This document shows, piece after piece, positions 11,520 to 20,730 of a stretch of 64,000 nucleotides of DNA. The notes under the pieces are model-generated. The model made no database searches. It was not told the DNA's origin and saw only the letters and a list, made by a program, of their open reading frames with translations. A program made the position numbers and the translations under genes. Every line of letters starts with the position of its first letter. The first letter of the stretch is position 1. Source of the stretch: Coniochaeta sp. PMI_546 (Eukaryota > Ascomycota > Sordariomycetes > Coniochaetales > Coniochaetaceae); the NCBI GenBank assembly GCA_021432605.1, contig MU271143.1:1435277-1499276 (forward strand), given 5' to 3'.

Positions 11520-14402
11520 ATGTCGGCCACCACAAGCCAGCCCTCGGCAGCCGCCCCGGCCGAACCAGCTCCAGTAGTCTCGGATATCGCATCGTCGCAA
11601 CTCCCGCTTGCCGTCAGTCCTGTACCCGTCAACGGTATCGGTACTGCGACCGAGAAACTCGGCGTTAGTGCAGGATCAGCGCCTGCAAAGCCCGGCCCGG
11701 TTGTTCCTCCGGTACCCGCACTGCCAAGCCACGGCCCGTCTCGATCGGCGCCGTCACAATTCCCCCCCGCGGCATATCCGCAAAGGCATCCGGTTTCTTC
11801 CACACCATCCGGCCAAAGTGCTCCGCAACCTCAGTATCACGGTCAGCCGCTACGGTCAACCTACCCGGCACCACCTGCCACCCAACACTTACCAGCACAT
11901 TACCAGGCTCATGCCGCCCAGCCACCGGTGTATCCGGCGTCGCAGCCTGCTCAGATAAGCTACCAAAGGCAGCCTGTGCAGCAACAAGGTTACCAGTCAC
12001 AGTCCTCTAGGCCTCTCATCATCGACCCGCCGCGCAAGCGATCGTCCTTGGGGTTGGCCGTAACCATGCCCCTGGTGCACTCAGCCAGTCTGGGATTCCC
12101 ATCGCCGACCAAGGACTACCCTTCCGCGTTCCCAAAGTTCTCCGATGACCTGTCTAGAAATACACTAGCCATCAAGCAGAGCGTACCGGAAGCTGTCAGG
12201 CAAGCCGTGCGTGATAACTGGGAAAAGTGCCTCCTGGGGTCTGAATTCCACCAAGCTTTTGTGGTAAGTGCAGTCGCGCTCCCTGTTGTAAGAGTTGCAA
12301 TCGTGTGGTCTCTCGCGTCCATGTGTAGTTCACGTCTAGCGGAGCAAGCCTTCGCAATGAGTAGTCGTTGAGTTTATACTTTAAGCTGGGCAACGTTGGA
12401 AGTGTTTCTGCTCAACCCATGGATTCATTTCATCTGAGCATCTTCCGCTCTCAGCACTATCCACTTTACTCGTAAAGAAGCAATCATCTATCATTTCTAT
12501 ACTACAAAGTCCACTGTTCCCTTCCCAACTAGTACCTCGACCTCCAGGCCCATCAGTTCTTTTGCGAGTGAGCCATCACTGACCCAGCCAGCTAAATGCT
12601 TCGATGCATCACGCAACTCCGAGCGTCCAGAACCGGGCTGTCCACGATTTCGGCGGCAATCTGGTAGCAAACTGCAAGGCTGAACTCATCGAGCACTTCT
12701 CAAACAGAGACATCGACGACGTGGCCGACTTGATTCTGGCCAAGGCCAGCAATGCCTTCCTCGACAAGGCGCTCGAGATGCGCTTGGCCACTATTGACGC
12801 GAAGCCTCTCCTCAACGCGCTGGCCCGAGCGGAACGGCTGGGCTATGACTCTCAGGATCTAGTCGAGGTGTCTCATGGGGAACACGTCATTCCGAACAGC
12901 CAGATGCCCCAAATGCCTGGTTCCAATATGGGTGCTGCAGCCTCCAATCCGCTTGTTGCCAGGAGTGGTAACCGTGCCGCGCAGCCCAATGAGCTGCAGT
13001 GCATGAAATGCTTTCGCACCTTCACCAGAAAATCCTACTTCGACTATGTAAGCATTGTCCTCCTTGCACAACAGTTGTGTGCATTGAGTCTGACCTTCAT
13101 CCCAGCATACGTCGCGGACTGTTTGCTCCAAGGTACCACCGACGGCCGATGGCTTCAGGTATTCTTGTGCCAAATGTGGTCAAGGATTTACTCAGCCCGG
13201 CGGCCTTTCCTATGTGAGTCCTCATCTTTTGAAATCCACACACATACTGCGATTCCACAGAGCAAGACTTTGCTGACAAAGTTCTCAAGCATAACGCACA
13301 TCTAGTGTGTGAGTCCGGCGCGAATGCTGCGAGCGAGCCGCAGCAGGGCAATGATGGCTCGGCAACACCACTTCCAGCGCGGAGCATTGCGTCTCCAGGC
13401 TTTCCCGCGCACGTCCAGACACCGTCCTCGCAAACCGCCGGGACAAGTTCGACACATGGCATACAGGCTAACCGCCCCGGGGAACTATCCGCGTCGAAAG
13501 GGTTCAGCCCAGGCGCCGACCCCTACCGTCATTTGACCGCGGACCAGATGGCTGCCCTGAACGCAGAGCTTCTCCAGGCTGAAGAGCAGTATGCCGGTAG
13601 ATTCCGCGAGGCGGAAGCCATCACGGATCTGGATCTGAGGAGGAATAGGCTAGAGAGCTTGCGCAATACGTTCGGCACAAAACAGAGCATGATCCGCAAA
13701 AAGTACGGCGTCAGACTGAGAGAGCGGCGTACCAGAGCAGAGATCCAGGCGGAGCGAGAGCGCATGGGTCGCACCCCTCTCAAATCCGACACTGGTAGCG
13801 AATCACCGGCCCCGATAACCAAACCAAGCACGTCCTCATGGACTGCTGCTAACAAGGTGGTCCCTACAGAACCTGGCGACGACTCGACACCTAGTTTCAA
13901 ACGCAGGCGGTTGGATGAAGGTAACCAATACAACTCGCCATACAGCCAGGTGGGTGGTCCGACGACCAGGGTCTCGGAGATGGCAGGCGGTCTCGCCGCC
14001 TCAACCGCCACTGCGGCCCTCCACGACCCGACTCTGCCGCCACCATCCACGCCTGCGCACACGTTCCAGCAATCAGGTGCGCGCGTCGAGATACACTTGC
14101 CGAGCAAGACCTCGCCGAGCAAGCCGTCGTCGGCCGCGGCTTCGACGTCCGGGGCCGTCAACGGCGGCACGCGGTCGCGAGATCCCGACAGCATGACTCC
14201 CGATGCTATGGAGGTTGACCATGCGCCGGGCAACCGGGAAGGATACATCAAGACCGACCTCAAGGAGGAGAAGGAAAGCGAGAGTGAAGTGATAAACATC
14301 GATGACGAGTCGGATGATGACGACGACGGAGACATCCCGGCCAGTCTGCCGCCGAGTGTCCGGCAGAGTCTGGCCTCGTCCCAGCTCGGACCGAGTCACT
14401 AG
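11520..14402 (+). CDS. Large zinc-finger-like nuclear protein with acidic SIM-like tail
   Basis: A conserved-looking fungal protein without a name I can give. Proposed exons: 11520..12263, 12592..13047, 13106..13213 and 13263..14402 (815 residues). The first intron is unusually long (328 nt). The start follows the TATG of the 5' leader. The first 170 residues are Pro/Gln/Ser/Ala-rich and disordered. A folded block spans about residues 200-370 (EAVRQAVRDNWEKCLLG, then ADLILAKASNAFLDKALE). Next come two CxxC pairs: CMKC near 385 with FTRKSYFDYH, and CAKC near 421 with GQGFTQPGGL, resembling degenerate C2H2 fingers. A Glu/Arg-rich coiled segment follows, then Ser/Pro-rich sequence with a KRRR basic patch. 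The C-terminus carries VINIDDESDDDDDGD, a textbook SUMO-interacting-motif pattern. Exact acceptors of exons 2 and 4 are the least certain points. Confidence 0.75.
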
Positions 14403-15474
14403 GAGGGGTTCTCTCGAGCTATGAGCGCATTTCTTTTCATGTCACCTAATAAATGTCATCATCGAACGCCGATGTAGGGGGGAGAGGCCACGGGCAATAG
14501 TGGCTACGTCAAAGACGGATGCTCGCGGTGCTTTAGCTATAACGAAGAGGTGGCAGGATACCCGGTGGTCGGTTGATACAAGCGCGGGTCCTTTGGCACT
14601 GACCTCTAGAATACGAAAGATTATGTATTTTCGATGCTTTCTTTGAAGAGCAGCGGTGAATTTGTAGATCATTTTGGGTGTGCTCGACGTTTAGTTTTAG
14701 ATACCTCAGCCATCCTACAAGGCAAGTCTTGGAGAGAGGGAAATGCCAAGAGGTCACCCGCAGAATCGAGACGAGACTGTTCCACGAGGTAAAACTGAGC
14801 AACTCGAGGCTATTGTTGCCAAGAGCACGCCTCGGTCCTAAAGGAGACTTGTCCGCGACCCATAGTCGAGTGAAGATGCTGTGGGTTTGCGAGCGAGGCT
14901 AGCGGTAACGCGAGACGAGGTGCATGTGGAATCAGTTTATAGAGTCTTGAACGGATGTGTCCCGAGGTTACGACACGCGAAAATATTGTCTTTGGTATTT
15001 CCTTGGCGAGTCCATTAGCAGCCCGTCCCTCGGGACGTAGGGATAGGATAGCACACGGCACTGGACATTTTAGAAGTGAAATAAGGTCATTCACACCTCA
15101 TGCTGCAGAAGGCCAGACAGGGAACGTGGCACAGCACACAGTTTTTGAATATAATAACCATTCCATAATGATATTCCGGGAGGATATGAACTTGTCGACC
15201 GCCACGGGGTTGAATGAGGCGAGGTTTGCCCGATATACGGGTTAGGGTTGACTACTGTATCCTGCGATAAGCAGCGATAAGCTATGCCCCACCAAAATTT
15301 TCATGCCATACCTTGGTGAAGTGGGCGGCCAGGAATTCCCAGGCTCGACATTCAAAAGACAGACATCACCAACCATTCGAACCACCTTCTCGAGGAGCAC
15401 CAATTGAACATCTCACCGACGCAGGAGCCGTTAACAGACACACATAGGAAGCAAATACAGGAAGTCTGCCAAAA
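14403..15474. other. Spacer and Rrp1 upstream region
   Basis: About 1.1 kb. Short frames on both strands lack support. A GTTAGGGTT telomere-like word at 15241-15249 lies 226 bases before the Rrp1 ATG. Confidence 0.5.
15241..15249 (+). promoter_or_regulatory. TTAGGG-type (telobox/Tbf1-like) word upstream of RRP1
   Basis: The sequence reads GTTAGGGTT. In yeasts the TRF-like factor Tbf1 binds TTAGGG in promoters of snoRNA and ribosome-related genes. Its placement before a ribosome-biogenesis gene fits, but a single short word is weak evidence. Confidence 0.3.
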
Positions 15475-16412
15475 ATGGAGTCCCAAGAACGGAACATGCC
15501 GTTCATCAAGAACCTCGCATCAAGCGGTTAGTCCACCTCTACCCTTCTGCCCGCGCCACATTCTGCTTTCGAAAGAGATCCGCGAACTGAGACCAGAGTT
15601 TACAAGACCGCAAACTCCGCACCAAGTCCCTCGAATCCCTGCGCAACTTCCTCTCGGCCCGGCAGGTGGCCTCGTCGCTGTCGCCGCTCGACATCCTCAA
15701 GATGTGGAAGGGCCTCTTCTACGCGCTGTGGATGTGCGACCGGCCCCTGCCGCAGCAGGCCCTGGCCCAGGACCTGGCGGACCTCATATACGTGCTGCCC
15801 GACCGGGGGGACGGGGCCGTGGTCGTGGCGTGGCTTAGGGGGTTCTGGGCGACCATGGCCAGGGAGTGGACGGGCATCGACGTGCTGCGACTGGACAAGT
15901 TTCTGCTGCTGGTGAGGCGGGTGCTGGGCGCGAGCTTGGCGTGGATGAAGGTCAGGGAGGAAGGGGAGGGGGGCCAGAAGAAGAGGAAGAGCAGTGGGAA
16001 GGAGAAGAGGCAGAGCAGGTGGGACGCGAAAAAGGTGGATGCTGTTCTTGGTGTGCTCGGAGACTACCCTTTTGTGCTCGAGGAGGATGCCAAGTCGAGG
16101 AGAGACGAGGAGAAGGAGGAGGCTGAGCAGGAGACCGACAAGACCGATGATGACAAGCTGACGCCGCAATTTGTTCCCGTGGGCTTGAAGCTGCATGCGC
16201 TGGATATCTGGGTCGATGAGGCGGAGAAGGTCGGCCTGCTGGAGGAGGAGGACGAAGAGGCAAAAGACATCATGCGCCGGGTCACGGAGATAGTCGACGA
16301 GCTGGAGAAGGGCACCACGAATCCGGGCGTGAGGGCGCGAGCCAAGCAGTCGCTCTTGGACGATCGGCTACCGTTCAACAACATAGCTGGGTCAGATGCG
16401 GAAAGCGAATGA
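15475..16412 (+). CDS. RRP1: Rrp1/Nop52 family ribosome-biogenesis protein
   Basis: Nucleolar protein needed for 27S pre-rRNA processing and 60S subunit assembly. Two exons: 15475..15526 and 15607..16412 (285 residues); intron 80 nt with GTTAGT donor. The splice junction regenerates the start of the Rrp1 signature, IKNLASSDRKLRTKSLESL. The Nop52 domain continues with DILKMWKGLFYALWMCDRP and ADLIYVLP, then RLDKFLLLVRR. A basic insert (KKRKSSGKEKRQSRW) lies near residue 165 and could serve as a nucleolar targeting signal. An acidic Glu-rich stretch and a helical C-terminus follow. Length matches fungal Rrp1. The 3' end converges on the phosphoesterase-like gene 238 bases away. Confidence 0.93.
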
Positions 16413-16650
16413 ACGATTTGGTGTTTTGTATGATATTCGAGTTGCAGTACTCTATTCTATACCCATATCGTGTGTTCCCTCAAGACGGACAATCCGCTGT
16501 GCTTACTTCACGCCTGTTTTCCTGTTGGCCTCATCCATGTTTTCACATCTACTCTGAAATCGACCCTCCTGCTTCGACGGTCTCCGATCTACGGCAACGG
16601 AGCTCGTGCAGTTCGCGGGGATGACACTCGTTTATATTGCTCGTACGAAG

Positions 16651-17628
16651 TCACGTCTTGACATACATTTCGCCGTCAAAACAGGGGTGCTTTCCGTGCC
16701 AGCCCTCGGGAGGTCGTCCAGGAAGATGGAGATCGACCACGCTACAGGGTCGGCAGAGCTGGCTGTACGTATCCATTGTTGAGGCGTTGATGAACAGCGT
16801 CTGATACGCCTCCCCGCCCTGCGGGCCCTGTCCCCTAAAGTCCACTCCCCCGAAATCCTCCACGAGCAGCTCTCCCTCGGCCTCCTCGTCATCCACCCAG
16901 GTCCCCATCCTCTCCCCCCAGCTCTCATGCGCCTGGCCAAAGCAATGCAGGCTCGGCCGCGCAGTGGCAATGGCCCCGAGCAGCTCCGGGGATCCAATGT
17001 GCCTTCCCTCTGCGTTCTGGTCCAGGATCGCGTACGGCGGGACGTACGTCACGGCAATGTCCGTCTCTTCCTCCATGACGAACCTGGCGTCGAGATAGGG
17101 CTCGGGCGTGTAAGGCGCCACGAAGTATCGCAGGTAGGCACCGTTGGCCAGCCGCACCTCGTGCGTCCCTGCCTTTTCATGTAGGATGATCTGGTGCTTG
17201 CGCCTCGCTTCTGTGAATAACTCCCTGCTTTTGTCCATCCACGGGATCTGTGTGTCTTCCACAAGGTCGTCTTCCGCATAGAGGGAGAAGTCGGTCTTCC
17301 CGGGAATGACGAGCTTGATAGGGGCGTTGATGGTTGCGAGGAGGTCGATCGCGGAGTTGTACTCGTCAATGTCTGAACTGCCCGTCAGGCCGCCGCAGTG
17401 GATGGCCACATCTGCTTCTTGGGTAGATAGTGTCTGGACAAGAGTCCGAAGATCTCTATCAGGGCCGTAGGTGTCTGACAGGATGATGATTCTGGTCCTG
17501 ATGAATTGCGGAGGGTCGGGGGGGTCTCGGCCTGGGTCCTCCCATGGAGGCAGTGTTGAAGGCGCTACGGTAGGACCCCCGTAGTAGAGCGCCAAGTGCT
17601 CTAACCGTTGCTGCTGTGATGGATTCAT
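16651..17628 (-). CDS. Metallophosphoesterase-fold protein with degenerate metal site
   Basis: A 325-residue intronless protein of the calcineurin-like phosphoesterase fold (MPPED/UPF0046 type). ATG 17628 is preferred over an in-frame ATG at 17721 because family homology begins after it. The scaffold is clear but the metal-ligand motifs are altered: LSDTYG where active members have SDTHG, HCGGLTG for HAGDLT, PGKTDF for GNHD, VTYVPPY for VTHGPPY, and FGQAHESWG for FGHIHEGxG. Most His/Asp/Asn ligands are therefore missing, while the structural residues around them are kept. No stop or frameshift is present and composition is normal, so the gene looks intact. I infer a pseudoenzyme, for example a binding or regulatory protein. 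It converges with RRP1. Confidence 0.85.
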   Translation of the reverse strand: MNPSQQQRLEHLALYYGGPTVAPSTLPPWEDPGRDPPDPPQFIRTRIIILSDTYGPDRDLRTLVQTLSTQEADVAIHCGGLTGSSDIDEYNSAIDLLATINAPIKLVIPGKTDFSLYAEDDLVEDTQIPWMDKSRELFTEARRKHQIILHEKAGTHEVRLANGAYLRYFVAPYTPEPYLDARFVMEEETDIAVTYVPPYAILDQNAEGRHIGSPELLGAIATARPSLHCFGQAHESWGERMGTWVDDEEAEGELLVEDFGGVDFRGQGPQGGEAYQTLFINASTMDTYSQLCRPCSVVDLHLPGRPPEGWHGKHPCFDGEMYVKT

Positions 17629-18077
17629 GTTAAGATTCGATTGGTATGATACGGGATGGGGATTGCTTTGACTATGGCTTTTGGACGAGTTGTGAATCGA
17701 GTGAAGAAAGACGAAGCACATACATTATTGTTGTCCGCGTCCGCCTGTCTTGCCTCCGAGTTGTGCCTGCAAATACATAACGGTCAGATGGGGGAAAGAC
17801 TAAAAGACCATAGGGTCAATTTCTCTTGTCATCAGGAGAAAGCTATCTCGCTGAACAGATTCATTTCAAGGAAGAACAACCAAAGGCGCCGTTGTTATAC
17901 ATACAAGGTAGTCACTACCTGTCTAGTTGGGTATCAAGCCTCCTCTTTCCGCTACTCTTCTCGCTTCCTGCTCGACCCTTGCATCGCATCCGCCTACCCA
18001 CAGCCAACGCATTTCAAAGTCCTGGGATGGACCATTGCCCTTGATAGACGGACCATAGTACACACCGTCCCGGTGAC
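17629..18077. other. Spacer
   Basis: About 450 bases between two minus-strand genes: the upstream region of the phosphoesterase-like gene and the 3' flank of the kinase gene. Nothing else recognised. Confidence 0.5.
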
Positions 18078-19838
18078 CTACGCAAGCAGTCTCTCGCTCA
18101 CAGTAACCTTATCCCAATGCCTCGGGCCAGGGTTCTCGTACCCGCCAACCTTGGACAGCGTCCGCCCTAGCGCAGGATGGACTTCGGCCTGGAACGGCTT
18201 GAAGTCGAACTTCTCGCCGTCGATGCTGATGATGCCGTTCTCGTCTTCCACCCGCGGGATGATGCGGTACGCCGACACCTTGCGGTACTTGATGAGCGGG
18301 TTGTCGAAGTACTTGCCCGACTCGACCCCCAGCTGCACCTCGATCGCCTTGGCCGCCGAGACCGGGCCGTCGATGGTGACTAGATCCATGAGTCCGTCGT
18401 TGGCCATCGCTGCTGGGAAGAAGTCCAGCCCGGGCGACATGTAGGCCATCTATCTCATACATTAGCGTGAACAAGACTGGACGAAGGAGGGACACAAAAC
18501 AAAACTCACATTTCCGCAATAAAAGCTCCACAACTTCTCATGCCGTATCAGCTCCCATCCCTCAGGCAACTTATCCTGAACGGTCCCATACTTCAGCGGC
18601 GGAAGTCCGAGAGCATCGTCCTCCCCCGGCGTCGCCGTCCTCGTAGCTTCTGACTCCCGGTCGCTCTTGTGTCCGGCCTCCTCGCCACTCTCACCACCAC
18701 TACCACCACCACCCACCACCCTACTCTTGTAATGCTCCCTCACGCCATCCTTGTGGTCAATCTCCACCTTGACCGCAAGATCGCACGGGTACAGGTTCTT
18801 CTTCCAAACCAGCCAGAAGAACCCGACCGTGAACCTCGTGCTGCCGAGCCACCTCATCCCCTCCGTCGTGATATCCAGGTCGGCAATCAGCCCCAGGCTC
18901 TGACTCAGGAAGCTCAGGGTCCGCGTCTGCCCCTGCGTGACAGACACCAGGTCGAACGGCGTGCTCACCCCCTTCACGATCGCCAGGGCGGCGAGGCTGG
19001 GCTTGTGCGTGCCGTACAGGTTGCAAGCCATGGCATTCCCGCTGCCGCACGGTAGCATGACGACGGGCATCCGGCCCAGGGCGCGGCGGGCGTCGGCCCT
19101 CCTCCCCAGCCCGTTGAAGACCTCGTGCGGCAAGCCGTCCCCCGAGCACGCCACCACGACGTCGAAGGCCTCCACGTCCATCCTCTCCGCCAGCTCGGCC
19201 GCCTCCCCCCGGTACTTGGTCGTGGCCACCGTGAGCTCCATCCTGGCCGCCTCGAAGATGGGCCGCGCCTCCCGGGCGAAGAGCTTGTCGGCCTCGCCCG
19301 GCCCGGAGTTGGGGTTGATCAGCACGTAGGCGCGCTTGCGCCTCTGGGCGCTGCCGTAGGAGCGGGCCACGACGGCGGCGAGGAAGGCGGCGATGGTCTC
19401 GACCGAGGCGATGGGGGGTACGGGGAAGGTGAGCTTCGCTGCGCGGAGCTTGGTCTTTTTCACCTCTTGGGCGTGGTCGATCACGAGCGTCTGCGAGTCC
19501 GGGGAGAGCTCCGCCCAGAGGATGTTGTAGAGGGGGATCGAGCGGGTGTTGGTGGCTTCGGAGGAGCCGATGGGCGGGCATGAGGTTCGGCTGGATTTGA
19601 CGGAGGATCTGTCTGTAACGAAACGCCAAATGTCAGAATTCAAGAACGCAATTTTCTTTCCCTTTCCCCCGCCGGGTGCTGTGAGTAGAAATCTACCATG
19701 TATGACCAGTGCGTCGTGCTCGAGGAGCAGCGTCAGCTTGGGGCCGAGCTCGATCGACTGGACAACCCCGGCTTTCCCGGCCGAGATCGCCGCTGGCACA
19801 CTCGCCGTAGCGACAGGTTCTGGTGCCGCTTCTGCCAT
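18078..19838 (-). CDS. Sphingoid long-chain base kinase (Lcb4/5-like)
   Basis: Lipid kinase that phosphorylates sphingoid bases with ATP, controlling long-chain-base phosphate levels at membranes. Exons: 19838..19697, 19612..18510 and 18449..18078 (538 residues); introns 84 and 60 nt. The diacylglycerol-kinase-type catalytic domain begins with YVLINPNSGPGEA (nucleotide-binding loop), then SGDGLPHEVFNGL (catalytic GDG motif) and MLPCGSGNAMA. The C-terminal conserved block reads MSPGLDFFPAAMANDGLMDL, as in sphingosine kinases, and is joined correctly only when the 60-nt intron is removed. A Gly/Ser-rich acidic insert of about 50 residues (GGGGSGGESGEEAGH) splits the C-terminal domain, commonly variable in fungal members. 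No membrane segment is seen. Confidence 0.93.
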
Positions 19839-20730
19839 TGTTGTGTGTTATGTACGGCGGCGTCTGGACTTAAGATTTGCTGAGAGTGTATTATGCGTTA
19901 TGCTAACGGGCGGTTCGAGAGCTCAGAACATGCTCAACGCGTGCTGGGGTTCCTCGGCATGTGACAGACCGAGCTTGGACAACACAAGAAACGTAGCAGT
20001 GGTGGGAACAAAGAGAGCTTCAGGGAGCTACCATATGCACGGGAACAGGAAAAAGACTATATTGACTTAACGAGAGGCATGGAGGAAGGTGTTGACGGAC
20101 CCTTAAACACTAAAAAGAAAGGTAACAGAGACGTTGAAAGAAGTTGCGGGTTGTGGATTTCCCTAGATGTCGTCCATTGACGCGGCCAATGTTAAGAGAG
20201 ACATGGGGAAAGCTTCTTCTGCTGAGCTGAGCACTAATGCAGCTTCCATGTCGCTGGAAGGGCCGGAGATTTGGCGGCGTTTGCAGTGCAACGGCCCCCG
20301 CGTGCGACCCTCCCAAGCAGGTGTGGAACAGCGGCAGGATCCGGATACCTCTTACTATCCGAGTGTTCTCGTACAGAAACCAGCGAGTCAGCGACGATAC
20401 TCACGATACTTTGTAGCCCCCCGAGATGCTGAGTATGACACGGAGGTGCATTTTGGCGTCTTCTCGTTACACATCGTCGTAACTCTGGTACGAGATAGCC
20501 ATTCACGAAGCATGCAAACAGAGCTAGCTAACCTCAATCTTCTAAACTTTTTTGTCAGAGTCCTTGCCGCCGCAAAATTGCCCTGCCTGCATGTCCCTGA
20601 CCGCAACCAAAAGATGCTATCGCCGTGGACCATGCAAAAGGTCAATGTCGCACGTGTGTTCGTGTTCATGTACAAAGAACGCCAACCTTCACTCCCTGGC
20701 AGGTTGGACTCCTTACCCAAAACGACCCCT
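19839..20730. other. Spacer between kinase and NatA subunit genes
   Basis: About 0.9 kb: upstream region of the kinase gene plus the 3' flank of the Naa15 gene. A long plus-strand frame entering the Naa15 gene from this region is an antisense shadow. No separate gene is supported. Confidence 0.5.

Noticed and set aside
13529-14335. 268-codon minus-strand frame, Ser-rich
   Set aside because: Antisense to the zinc-finger-like protein's disordered region; its Ser runs mirror the acidic tail.
18757-19629. 290-codon minus-strand frame
   Set aside because: Alternate frame within the sphingoid-base kinase gene; Arg/Gly/Pro-rich, no domain.
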